From positions 226,062-290,061 of the forward strand of contig NZ_JADJNN010000012.1 of assembly GCF_016714285.1 (NCBI RefSeq): a DNA stretch of 64,000 nucleotides. The letters run 5' to 3'. This document shows, one piece after another, positions 45,250-55,591 of this stretch (position 1 is the stretch's first letter; each line of letters begins with the position of its first letter). This DNA comes from Nannocystis sp. (GTDB lineage: Bacteria; Myxococcota_A; Polyangia; Nannocystales; Nannocystaceae). Below the pieces are notes generated by a model, which worked only from the letters and a program-made list of their open reading frames with translations, did not search any database and was not told the DNA's origin. A program made the translations under genes and the position numbers.

Positions 45250-46260
45250 TCACTCGTCCTCGCGGCGGGCCTTGCGGGCGGCCTTGCGCTCGCGGCGGGC
45301 CTGCTTGTCCTCGACGGCCTGGATGCGCTTGGCCTGGCGGCGCTCGCTGGGCGGGCGGCCGGGGAGGGCGGGCTGCTCGTCGTGGTGCTCGGGGAAGCTG
45401 CCCGGGGTGGCGCCGAGCTCGAAGATGGCGACCTCGCGGCGGGCTCGCTCGCCGATCCGCAGGGGGATGACGGCGGCGCCGATGCCGGCGCCGACGTACA
45501 CGGCGCCGGAGGGGGGCGTGGCGGTGCGGGTGCCGTAGATGCCGTGGATGTAGCGGTGGCCGATGACGCGGCCGAGGGCGAGCTCGTTGAGGCGGGCGAG
45601 GGTGACCTGGCCGGCGTGGGTGTGGCCGGAGAGGACCAGCGAGACGCCGGCGCTCCACAGGCGGTCGGCCTCCTCGGCGATGTGCGAGAGGCCGAGGGTG
45701 GGGAGGTCCGGGCGCAGGCCGTGGACGGCGCGCTGCCAGTCGGCGTGGCCGGTGTAGGCGTCGTCGAGGCCGACGACCTGGAGCTGCTGGTTGTGGAGGG
45801 TCAGGGTGGTGTGGGCGTTGTCGAGGACGAGGGCGCCGGCGCGTTGCAGGGTGCGGCGGACCTCGGCGCCGCCGGCCCAGTGGTCGTGGTTGCCGAGGAC
45901 GCAGATGACGGGCGATCGGTAGGCGGCGATGAGCTCGGCGAGGGGGTCGAGGTAGAGCTGGCTGTGGCACACGAAGTCGCCGGTGATGACGACGAGGTCG
46001 GGGCTCTGGGCGTTGACGAGGTCGACGGCGGCGCGCTGGACGGCCATCGGGGTGATGCGGCCGACGTGGATGTCGGTGACGTGGGCGACGCGGAGCGGAT
46101 GGGTGAGCAGCTCGGCGTGGCGGACCGGGCCGGCGAAGCGGCGCAGCTCGATGTGGTCGCCGCCGTCGATCAGCTTGAGCGGGTTCCAGGCGCGGGCGCG
46201 GAGGATGCGGGCGGCGAGGCCGGCTTCGGGCGAACCGTCGCGGACGGGCGTGCGGGCCAT
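45250..46260 (-). CDS. Calcineurin-like metallophosphoesterase
   Basis: 336 residues from ATG 46260. The metal-ligand motifs are in order: VTDIHVG, VITGDFVCHS, VLGNHDHW, LGLSHIAEEAD and LSGHTHAGQV. This order is the standard one for the YkuE/YaeI-type family of phosphoesterases, which often act on membrane phospholipids or UDP-diacylglucosamine. No signal peptide. The C-terminal 40 residues are Arg/Lys/Glu-rich. First gene of a minus-strand run with the amidase (29-bp gap). Divergent from the Trk system with 158 bp between. Confidence 0.88.
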   Translation of the reverse strand: MARTPVRDGSPEAGLAARILRARAWNPLKLIDGGDHIELRRFAGPVRHAELLTHPLRVAHVTDIHVGRITPMAVQRAAVDLVNAQSPDLVVITGDFVCHSQLYLDPLAELIAAYRSPVICVLGNHDHWAGGAEVRRTLQRAGALVLDNAHTTLTLHNQQLQVVGLDDAYTGHADWQRAVHGLRPDLPTLGLSHIAEEADRLWSAGVSLVLSGHTHAGQVTLARLNELALGRVIGHRYIHGIYGTRTATPPSGAVYVGAGIGAAVIPLRIGERARREVAIFELGATPGSFPEHHDEQPALPGRPPSERRQAKRIQAVEDKQARRERKAARKARREDE

Positions 46261-46418
46261 GGAGCGGCAGTATAGCGGCCTGGGCGTGCGGGTCGGCGGG
46301 CGCGAGGTGTCGCGCGGGCAGCGCGTGATCGCGCCGCGGGGCATGGACCCGGCCGGGCGGCGGTGATATTGGGGTGAGCGGGCGCGGAGGCGCCGACGAT
46401 CCACGCCGTGATCGGCCC

Positions 46419-48494
46419 ATGAGCGCAGCACCGATCCCTCGCCCGGCGCGACGACTGCAGGCAGCGCGGATGATCGGCGCGGCCATCATCGGCATCCTCG
46501 CGGAGCGGGTGGTCTCGGGGTCGCCGCACAGCTATCTGGCGCTGACGGTGCCGCCGGGGCTGAGCGTCGGGGCGCTGTACAGCCTGACGATGGCGCTGCT
46601 GTCGGGGCTGTGCGCGCTCGGTCTGCTGACCGGGCGGCGCTCGGCCTACGTGGTGTTCCCGCTGCTGCTGTCGATCCACATCGGGGTGTTCGTGCCGGTG
46701 CTGGCTCAGGACGCGCCGGTGGCGGCGGTGGTGTTGCTGTGGAATCTGCTGCTGATCGGCGACTACCTGTTCTCGCTGAGCGTGCGCAACCCGCGGGCGC
46801 GACGGGCCGAGGTGCACGACGCCCAGGCGACCTGGGTGGCCCGCTACGGCGGCGCGGCGCGGCACCTGCTGCTGGTGTCGGTGCTGGCGACGACGGCGGT
46901 CGGCGGGTTTCGCCTGACCGAGTCGTCGACGGCGCTGTACCTGTGTCTGGGGCTCGACGCGGCGGTGGTGGCCGCGACGGCGCCGTTCGTGTTCGGGCTG
47001 CTGCGTCAGCGGCGGCGCTACATCATCGGGTTGGCGCTGCTGCTGGTGTTGATGCTGCCGCCGGCGCTGGTGAACCCGGCGGCGCTGCTGGCCCTGCTCG
47101 GGGTGTACGCGGCGGGGGTGTTGACGCTGATGCTCGGGCGCAGCCAGGTGTTCGCCGACCTGCTGCAGAGCTTCTATACCCGGCCGGCGCTGCTGATCCT
47201 GTCGACCTTCGGGATGATCGCGGGGACGGGGGCGCTGCTCCTGACCTTCCCGGCGGCCTCGGCGGGGCCGCACGCGGTGCCCTTCCTCGACGCGCTGTTC
47301 ACGGCGATGAGCGCGACCTGCGTGACGGGGCTGATCGTGCTCGACACGCCGGTGGCGTTCTCGGGCTTCGGGCAGGTCGTGATCCTGCTGCTGATCCAGC
47401 TCGGGGGCCTCGGGATCATGGTGCTGTCGACCTTCGCCACCGTGCTGCTGGGCGGGCGCCTGGCGCTGCGCGGGGAGCAGGCGCTCGAGGAGGTGCTGGA
47501 CCTGGCCAGCCCGGGCTCGGCCTACGAGCTGACGCGCTTCATCGTGGTCTCGACGCTGCTGATCGAGGCGGCGGGGGCCGGGCTGCTGGCGCTGTCGTAC
47601 CACTACCACTACGGCTACGAGCCGCTCGAGGCGCTGTGGCGCGGGGGCTTCCACGCGGTGTCGGCGTTCTGCAACGCGGGCTTCTCGCTGTGGAGCGACT
47701 CGCTGATCCAGTTCCAGCGCGACGCGTTCGTGCAGGGGGTGCACATGGCGCTGATCGTGCTCGGGGGGCTCGGCTTCTCGGTGCTGGCGGCGCTGTGGAT
47801 GTCGGCGCGCGGGGGCTCTCGGCGGTGGTCGCTGCAGACGCGGATCGTGCTGCTGATGTCGGCGGGGCTGCTGGCGGGCGGCTGGGCGCTGTACGCGATG
47901 ACGGAGTGGAACGCCTCGCTGGCGGGCTTCGGGTCGGCGAGCGACAAGCTGCTGAACGCGCTGTTCCAGAGCGTGTCGCTGCGCACGGCGGGCTTCAACA
48001 CGGTGGACTATGCGGGGCTCGAGGGCGCGACGATCCTGATGATGGTCGTGTGGATGTTCGTCGGCGCGTCGCCGGGGAGCACGGGCGGCGGGATCAAGAC
48101 GACGACCCTCGCGGTGATGCTGGCGGCGCTCCCGGCGCTGATCCGCAACCAGCCGCGGGCGATGCTGCTGCGCCGCACCATCCCGCACGACATCGTGTAC
48201 CGGGCGGCGACGATCATGACGGTGGCGACGATGGTCGCGGTGCTGGCGATCTTCCTGCTGCTGGCGACGCACGAGGAGATGGGCTTCGAGAAGGCGGCGT
48301 TCGAGGCGGTCAGCGCGCTGGCGACGGTCGGGCTGAGCATCGGGGCGACGGGCGAGTTGAACGCGACGGGCAAGTGGGTGATCATCTTGACCATGTTCAT
48401 CGGCCGGGTCGGACCGATCTCCCTCGCGCTGGCCCTGGGCTCGCCGAACGGCAGCCAGATCACGTACCCCGAGGCGAAGATCATGGTGGGCTAG
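46419..48494 (+). CDS. Trk/Ktr-type potassium channel subunit
   Basis: 691 residues from ATG 46419. K+ uptake across the inner membrane. Four pore loops are recognisable: TAMSATCVTGLIV, HAVSAFCNAGFSL, SVSLRTAGFNTVD and AVSALATVGLSIGAT. The usual eight membrane segments of the core are preceded by about five extra segments in the first 240 residues (SLTMALLSGLCALGLL, VFPLLLSIHIGVFVPVL and others). Such an extension is not in classic KtrB. Followed after 20 bp by the RCK regulator, forming a two-gene potassium system. Confidence 0.9.
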   Translation: MSAAPIPRPARRLQAARMIGAAIIGILAERVVSGSPHSYLALTVPPGLSVGALYSLTMALLSGLCALGLLTGRRSAYVVFPLLLSIHIGVFVPVLAQDAPVAAVVLLWNLLLIGDYLFSLSVRNPRARRAEVHDAQATWVARYGGAARHLLLVSVLATTAVGGFRLTESSTALYLCLGLDAAVVAATAPFVFGLLRQRRRYIIGLALLLVLMLPPALVNPAALLALLGVYAAGVLTLMLGRSQVFADLLQSFYTRPALLILSTFGMIAGTGALLLTFPAASAGPHAVPFLDALFTAMSATCVTGLIVLDTPVAFSGFGQVVILLLIQLGGLGIMVLSTFATVLLGGRLALRGEQALEEVLDLASPGSAYELTRFIVVSTLLIEAAGAGLLALSYHYHYGYEPLEALWRGGFHAVSAFCNAGFSLWSDSLIQFQRDAFVQGVHMALIVLGGLGFSVLAALWMSARGGSRRWSLQTRIVLLMSAGLLAGGWALYAMTEWNASLAGFGSASDKLLNALFQSVSLRTAGFNTVDYAGLEGATILMMVVWMFVGASPGSTGGGIKTTTLAVMLAALPALIRNQPRAMLLRRTIPHDIVYRAATIMTVATMVAVLAIFLLLATHEEMGFEKAAFEAVSALATVGLSIGATGELNATGKWVIILTMFIGRVGPISLALALGSPNGSQITYPEAKIMVG

Positions 48495-48514
48495 GGCTCG
48501 CCGGAGGTTGCAGA

Positions 48515-49171
48515 ATGAGCGGAGATTTCGCGGTCATCGGTCTCGGGCAGTTCGGTCGCGCGGTGGCGCTGTCGCTGGTGCGCGAGGGCGCGGCGGTGCT
48601 GGCGATCGACCAGCTGCAGGAGCGGGCGCAGATGGTGGAGTCGGAGGTCGACGCGGTCGCCTGCGCCGACGCGACCAACGAGCTGGCGCTCGAGGAGCTG
48701 GGGCTCGAGCGCATGAGCTGCGTGGTCGTGGCGATGGGGGCGCGCGCGCGCGAGACGTCGATCCTGACGACCGCGCTGCTGCGCCAGCGCGGCATCCCGC
48801 GGATCATCAGCCGCGCGGCCAACGAGCTGCACGGGCGGGTGCTGCTGGCGGTCGGGGCCCACGAGATCATCAACCCGGAGCTGCAGATGGGGCAGCGTCT
48901 GGCGCGCAACCTGGCCCACCCGACGATCCTCGAGCAGATCGCGCTCGACGAGAACACCAACCTGGTCGAGCTGGCGAACCCGGAGCAGTTCATCGGCAAG
49001 AGCCAGGAGGAGCTCGACCTGCGCCGACGCTACGGGATCTCGGTGGTGGCGGTCCGGCGCGGGGGCCAGGTGCTGCCGCCGATGGTGCCGGGTGACCGAC
49101 TCGAGCGCGGCGACCGACTGATCGTGGTCGGGCCGCCGGCGTCGGTGCGACGGATCGCCAGCCTGGCGTGA
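48515..49171 (+). CDS. RCK-domain regulator of the K+ channel
   Basis: 218 residues, start ATG 48515. N-terminal Rossmann fold FAVIGLGQFGRAVALSLVRE, then the acidic end of strand 2 (LAIDQLQE), which selects NAD(H)/ATP. RCK_C domain from about residue 140: ELANPEQFIGKSQEELDLR to RGDRLIVVGPPASVRRIA. It gates the neighbouring channel in response to nucleotides. Fits TrkA/KtrA. Cytoplasmic, peripheral. Confidence 0.92.
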   Translation: MSGDFAVIGLGQFGRAVALSLVREGAAVLAIDQLQERAQMVESEVDAVACADATNELALEELGLERMSCVVVAMGARARETSILTTALLRQRGIPRIISRAANELHGRVLLAVGAHEIINPELQMGQRLARNLAHPTILEQIALDENTNLVELANPEQFIGKSQEELDLRRRYGISVVAVRRGGQVLPPMVPGDRLERGDRLIVVGPPASVRRIASLA

Positions 49172-49183
49172 ACGAGGGCCCCG

Positions 49184-50722
49184 ATGACACTGCGCACGCG
49201 GATCCTCCTCGGCTACGGGTACCTGATCGGGCTGCTGCTGTTTAGCGTGTCGGTGGCGGCGGTCAACTCGCAGCGGGTGGCCGGCAACGCCAAGCTGATC
49301 ATCGAGCGAAACATTCGCAGCCTGACGCCCGCGATCGCGATGCTGGAGCAGCTGGAGCGCCAGGACTCGGAGACCCTGTTCGCGCTGCTGCACCCGACCA
49401 CTGGCACGGGGCTCGACGTCGCGGAGCGGGGCTTCGAGGCGGCGCTGGTGGCCGCCGAGGACGTGAGCAAGGTCGGCGGCGACGAGTTGGACGGGCCGAC
49501 GCTGGCGGCGATGCGTAAGAACTACGACACCTATCGCAAGGCCCGCGCCGAGCTGCTGTCGCGGGTGTACGAGGACTCGGTGGCGGCGGCGGACGACTAC
49601 CGCGGGCCGACGCAGACGGCGCTGCTGGTGCTCAAGGCGGAGCTCGACGACTACGTGCAGCGCAAGACCGGGGCGCTCAAGCAGGCCAACGACGAGGCGT
49701 CGCGCTCGGCGGTGGAGGGGGCGGTGCTGCTGGGGGTGATGGTGACGGTCGCGCTGCTGTCGCTCGGGTTCTTGTCGCGCAGCTTGCAGCGCGACGTGCT
49801 CGGGCGGCTGACGGAGGTGGGGCACGTGACCGAGGCGATCGCGGCGGGCGACCGCCGTCGCCGGGTCCGCGACTTCTATCAGGACGAGCTCGGGCTGGTC
49901 GCGCGCCAGCTGAACGCGGCGCTCGACCGTCAGCAGGAGCTCGAGTCGCAGATGCAGGGTCGCCTGCTCGAGCAGCGGCGGATCCTGGTCGGGCTGATGA
50001 ATCAGTGGCCGACGCCCGCGGGGATGATCGGCATCGACGGCGAGCTGGTAGCGACCACGCTGACCCTGGAGGACGAGGCCGAGCTGCACCGGCTGACCCC
50101 GCGGGTGCGGGTCGCGGCGAAGGTCCTGATGACGCGGCGCTTCGTCAAGGCCGAGGAGCTGGCGGTCGACATCAAGGCGAGCGACGGGCGGCGTGTGGTC
50201 CAGATCCGGGCGCTGGCCTCGGGTGACAACCAGATCGCGGGCTGGCTGGCGAGCTTCGTCGACCCGAAGATGCATGAGCCCAGCGGGGTGATGGCGCTGC
50301 CGCGCGAGCCGAGCGGGGTGTTCCCGATCGGGCCGGACCTGAGCGGGGTGACGCCGATCGTGCGTGAGGGGAGCGGGGTGTTCCCGGTCGGACCGGAGCT
50401 CAGCGGGGTGACGCCGGTGCCGCGCGAGGGCAGCGGGCCGATCGGTGGTGGTGGCAGCGGTGAGAGCGGGACGGTGCGGCCAGTGCCGCGGGGCCTCAGC
50501 GCCTCGCTGGCGGCGGCGGCGAGCGGGCCGATGCGGGCCGCGTCGCGCGAGCGCGGCGGCGTGATGGCGGCGGCGACGAGCGTGGTGGCGAGCGCGGTGC
50601 CCGGCCCCGTGCCGGTCCCCGCGCCCGCTGCCGCGCCAAACCCCGTGGTGCCCGTGGTGCCCGCGGTGCCGGCCCCCGCGTTCGTGCGGCCCCCGCCGCG
50701 CGGTTCTGAGGGGTCGTCCTGA
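49184..50722 (+). CDS. HAMP-domain membrane protein with repeat-rich C-terminus
   Basis: 512 residues. First membrane helix LLGYGYLIGLLLFSVSVAAV, a helical periplasmic domain of about 150 residues like the four-helix-bundle sensors of chemoreceptors, second helix VEGAVLLGVMVTVALLSLGF, then a HAMP domain (RDVLGRLTEVGHVTEAIAAG). A PAS-like segment follows (MIGIDGELVATTLTLEDEAE). The C-terminal tail (about 365-512) is low complexity with units like SGVFPIGPDLSGVTPI repeated and a Pro/Ala/Val-rich end. No kinase or methyl-accepting signature is present. Twelve bp after the RCK gene and 108 bp before the first SPFH gene. Confidence 0.77.
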   Translation: MTLRTRILLGYGYLIGLLLFSVSVAAVNSQRVAGNAKLIIERNIRSLTPAIAMLEQLERQDSETLFALLHPTTGTGLDVAERGFEAALVAAEDVSKVGGDELDGPTLAAMRKNYDTYRKARAELLSRVYEDSVAAADDYRGPTQTALLVLKAELDDYVQRKTGALKQANDEASRSAVEGAVLLGVMVTVALLSLGFLSRSLQRDVLGRLTEVGHVTEAIAAGDRRRRVRDFYQDELGLVARQLNAALDRQQELESQMQGRLLEQRRILVGLMNQWPTPAGMIGIDGELVATTLTLEDEAELHRLTPRVRVAAKVLMTRRFVKAEELAVDIKASDGRRVVQIRALASGDNQIAGWLASFVDPKMHEPSGVMALPREPSGVFPIGPDLSGVTPIVREGSGVFPVGPELSGVTPVPREGSGPIGGGGSGESGTVRPVPRGLSASLAAAASGPMRAASRERGGVMAAATSVVASAVPGPVPVPAPAAAPNPVVPVVPAVPAPAFVRPPPRGSEGSS

Positions 50723-50830
50723 CCTGGCTCGTACGACGTTCTGCCGGCTGTTGCGAGCCGTGGCGGCGATGGGCCGGGGCTGGTGTAGGATGCGGGCGGC
50801 GTGTGCACATGCACGCGGCGGAGGTAGAAC

Positions 50831-51966
50831 TTGGCGACAACAAGGCGACCAGGCGGCAAGGGTAACAACGGCGCGGCCGAGATGATCGGCGACCTCAAGG
50901 CGAAGCTCGGGGGCAAGGGCGGCTGGATGGACTGGGTGTGGATCGGCGGCGCCTCGATCGCGGTGCTGGCGGTGATGTTCGGCTCGTTCACCTCGATCGA
51001 GCCCGGTCAGGTGGCGGTGCGGGTCAACAACGTGACGGGCGGTCAGCTGACGGTGACCCAGCCGGGGCTCATCACGCGGCTGCCGTTCGGGATCCACACC
51101 GTCTTCGTGCTCGACGCGAGCCCGCAGACCTTCTCGATGCACGGGCAGAAGCAGACCGACGACCTGAACGTCGGCGAGCTGACGGTGCGCGCGAGCGACG
51201 GGTCGAACTTCCACTTCCAGGACACGACGATCATCTTCCAGATGATCGGCGACGAGGCGGCCAAGGTGATCCGCGACGGCGGGGTCGAGCGCGGGTATCT
51301 GCGGTGGATGCGGCCGTACGCGCGGGCGATCCTCCGCGACGAGTTCGGCAAGGAGTCGACGATCTCGGTGAGCAACCCGGCCAAGTTCGGCGAGGCGACC
51401 GAGCGGGCCAAGACCCGGCTCAACGAGCTGATCGGGGCGCACGGCCTGCAGGTGACGCAGATCGTGACGCCGCGGCCGCAGTTCACCGAGGACTACGAGA
51501 AGCTGATCGAGGAGCGCAACGGGGCCGGCAACCAGCTCGAGGTGATCAAGAGCAACCTGGCGGCGGCGCAGACGACCCGCGACCGCAAGCTGGCCGAGGT
51601 CAACCGCGACCAGAACCGGCTGATCCAGGAGAAGCGCACCGAGCTCGAGTCGGGGCTGGCGAGCGCGCTGGCCGAGCAGGCCAACAACACCCGTGAGGCC
51701 GACACCTACAAGATCTCGGCGATCGGTCAGGGCCAGGCGATGCGCAGCGCGGCGACGCAGCAGGCGCAGGAGCTGCGCGGGCAGCTCGACGCCGAGTACC
51801 GCAGCCGCAAGGCGGAGATCGACGCGTTCAAGACGCAGCCGGTCGAGCGGGTGATGGAGCGGCTGGGCGAGCGGCTCAAGGGCGTGACGATCGCCATCGA
51901 GCCGTGGGCGAGCGACGCGTCGCCGTCGCGGGTGGAGATCGAACAAGTGGCGGCTGGAGGTGGCAA

Positions 51967-51970
<4 letters not shown>
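50831..51970 (+). CDS. SPFH/band-7 domain membrane protein (copy 1)
   Basis: 379 residues from TTG 50831. One membrane segment (WIGGASIAVLAVMFGSFTS, residues about 37-55), then an SPFH/band-7 domain (about 60-240; IEPGQVAVRVNNVTGGQLTV and FHFQDTTIIFQMIGDEAAK). A coiled-coil stalk (about 225-330) ends in VEIEQVAAGGGN. Prohibitin/HflK-like proteins form large ring assemblies at the inner membrane and regulate proteases or microdomains. Its stop overlaps the next start (TTGA). No hflX or ftsH is visible here. Confidence 0.85.
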
Positions 51971-53181
<1,211 letters not shown>

Positions 53182-53199
53182 GCGGCCGCGCGGGGGCCC

Positions 53200-53269
53200 G
53201 CGGGACATGACCTGTGGGCCATGGCCTGCGGGACATGGCCTGCGGGACATGGCCTGCGGGACATGGCCT
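53200..53269. repeat. 14-bp tandem repeat, five copies, between convergent genes
   Basis: GCGGGACATGGCCT at 53228, 53242 and 53256, preceded by diverged copies GCGGGACATGACCT (53200) and GTGGGCCATGGCCT (53214). Contains the GGACATG core of the interspersed palindrome family. Confidence 0.9.
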
Positions 53270-54163
53270 GCCTGTGGGGCAGGTCCTGCGGGTTGATCAG
53301 GGCGGGGTCGCGGGCGGGGTCGCGGACGGGGTCGCGGTTGTGGGCGGGCGCATGCGCAGGAGCGGGTCGGCGGGCGGCTTGCCGGCCTCGCTCGGGGGGC
53401 TTGTGCGGGGTCAGGGGGCGGGGCGGCTGGCCCGGGGTGCCGGTGGCTGGCGCACCGGTGTGGTGCAGGCGGGGGTCGAGCGGGGGGGTCGGCGGGGGGA
53501 CGGCGGCGGCCTTGAGGCGGGGGTCGAGGGGGACGGTGACGTGGAGGTTCTTGAGCGAGCCGATCGCCTCGGGCTCGACGCGGACGATGCGGTCGGCGAT
53601 GCGCTCGCCGGTGGGCTCGCGGACGACGACGGCGTAGTCGCCGGCGACGAAGACGCCCCGGAGGCTGTAGTTGCCCTGGGCGTCGGTGGTCGCGTGGGCG
53701 ATCACCGGGCCGGGGGCGGCGGGGTCGAACACGGGGCCGGCGACCGAGTGCACGGTGACGGCGACCGAGTTCACGCCGGTGCCGGGGTCGCCGGGGCCGC
53801 CCTCGGCGAGGACCTTGCCGGCGAGGTGGGTGACGCGCGCGCCGTTGGCGTCGGCGTAAGAGCAGCGGGCGGCGTCGGTCGAGACGTTGCCGTCGCGCAG
53901 CGGCGGCATGCGGACGTTGGGGCAGGTGGAGGGGGTGCCGTAGGCGACGTCGCGGGGGTAGCGGTAGTGGCTGTTGGCGCGCGCGCCGGTGCAGGCGGCC
54001 CCCAGGAGGAGTGTGAGGGCCAGCGAGGCCAGCGAGGCCAGCCTGGTCTGGGCGGAGATCGATCCGGGCCGGCGAGGAGGGGAGCGACGCATCGCTGGCA
54101 GTGTGCCCGAAAGCCCGGGCCGCCGGTTGACCGGCTGTCCCGCATGTGTTTCGCTGGCCTCGT

Positions 54164-54868
54164 ATGGCGGACTTGCGTGGAGATCCACTGGGGATCGAGC
54201 TGCACAGCGGCGTCGGCCGATTCATGAAGGCCGTGTACGCATGGACGTTGACCGGCGTGGGGCTGACGGCCGCGACGGCGGGGCTGCTCGGGCGCTCGCC
54301 GGAGTCGGTGGAGATGCTGCGCGAGGCGCCGGGATCGGGGCTGCTGTGGCCGGCGCTGGCCGTGCTGGCGCTGGCCTGCGGGACCCGGCTGCACTCGCTG
54401 CGACCGCGGCTGGCGCGGGCGGCCTTCCTCGGCTTCTCGGCGCTGTTCGGGGCGGCGCTGGCGTGGATCGGGGCGGTCACGGCGTTGACGCCGGGGCGGC
54501 TCGGGCTGGCGGTGGCCGTGGCCTGCGGGGTGTTCGTGGTCCTGGCCGTGTTCGGCAGCCGGACCCGGCGAGACCTCAGCGGCTGGGGTCCGGTGCTGAT
54601 GGCGGCGTTGCTCGGGAGCATCATCGCCGTGGTGCTGGACCTCGGGGTGCTGCGGGGTGCCGGGGTGCCGGGCCTCGATACCGGCGTTCAGGCGCTGCTG
54701 TGTGGGATCTTCGCGGGTTTTGTGGCGCACGACACCCAGAAGATCAAGCAGATGTACCGCGCCCACGGGCCGCGGGACAACCTCGCGGTGGTCGGGGCGC
54801 TCAAGCTGTACCTCGACTTCGTGAACCTGCTGCTGGCGACGCTGCGTCTGGTCGGCGGCTACCGCTGA
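54164..54868 (+). CDS. Bax-inhibitor-1-like membrane protein (copy 1)
   Basis: 234 residues from ATG 54164. Seven hydrophobic segments. The C-terminal signature FVAHDTQKIKQMYR and VVGALKLYLDFVNLLLATL is diagnostic for the BI-1/YbhL family, with the conserved Asp pair in HDTQ and LYLDF. The family forms pH-sensitive Ca2+ leak channels. A second member lies at 59678. Divergent from the lipoprotein at 54092 with 71 bp between. Confidence 0.82.
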   Translation: MADLRGDPLGIELHSGVGRFMKAVYAWTLTGVGLTAATAGLLGRSPESVEMLREAPGSGLLWPALAVLALACGTRLHSLRPRLARAAFLGFSALFGAALAWIGAVTALTPGRLGLAVAVACGVFVVLAVFGSRTRRDLSGWGPVLMAALLGSIIAVVLDLGVLRGAGVPGLDTGVQALLCGIFAGFVAHDTQKIKQMYRAHGPRDNLAVVGALKLYLDFVNLLLATLRLVGGYR

Positions 54869-54937
54869 GTGCGTGATGGTCTTGCGCGGGCGCGCGGTCG
54901 TGGCATCCTGGCCGCGATCGCGCACCCCGAGGATCGC

Positions 54938-55489
54938 ATGCACCACACCTACCTGTTGTCCATCCTCGCCGTCACGGCGCTGCTCGGCGCCTGCGGCGAC
55001 GGCAAGTCCAAGCCGAGCAAGATCGCAGCCGCCTTCGAGCATCAGGTCGACCCCAAGGGCGACGCGAAGCAGGCCGGCGAGCAGATGCAGAAGCTCAAGG
55101 AGAAGGTCGCGGCCGACGCGGAGGCGGCGGTGCTGGCCCAGATCGACAAGGTCACGGTGCCTGCGGCCGACGTGCCGGGCGAGATCAAGGCGGCCTGCGA
55201 CGCGATGCGCGGGGCCTTCGATGAGTTCGTGCAGAAGCGCCTGGCGAGCAACAAGGATGAGCTCGAGAAGTGGAAGGTCATGAAGGGCTACGACCTCGAC
55301 AAGGCGGTCGAGGCCTGCCTGACCGAGAACCAGCCGAAGGTCGCGGCGTGTCAGAAGAACGCGTTCGCGAACGCGTCGCTGGAGATCGGGCGCGACCGGG
55401 CCGAGTCCTTGCTCGCGACCTGCACCAAGAAGTTCGGCATGCCGCTCGCGGCGGCGCCGGGTGGCGACAAGGCCAAGCCGCAGGGCTGA
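54938..55489 (+). CDS. Small predicted lipoprotein, unknown function
   Basis: 183 residues from ATG 54938 (MHHTYLLSILAVTALLGACGDG), lipobox LLGAC. The mature part is charged, helical and has three cysteines at regular spacing (IKAACDAM, VEACLTEN, VAACQKN), then TCTKKFGMPL. The C-terminus is low complexity with GGDKAKPQG. No family recognised. Downstream by 69 bp of BI-1 copy 1 on the same strand. Envelope location inferred from the lipobox. Confidence 0.72.
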   Translation: MHHTYLLSILAVTALLGACGDGKSKPSKIAAAFEHQVDPKGDAKQAGEQMQKLKEKVAADAEAAVLAQIDKVTVPAADVPGEIKAACDAMRGAFDEFVQKRLASNKDELEKWKVMKGYDLDKAVEACLTENQPKVAACQKNAFANASLEIGRDRAESLLATCTKKFGMPLAAAPGGDKAKPQG

Positions 55490-55591
55490 GGCCTGAAGCG
55501 GGCAGAAGCGGCTGAAACGGCAGAAGCGGCCTCAAGCGGCCAATTGGGGGACGGTGGCGTTTACGCGCACGGGTGGTTATGCTCGTGGACG

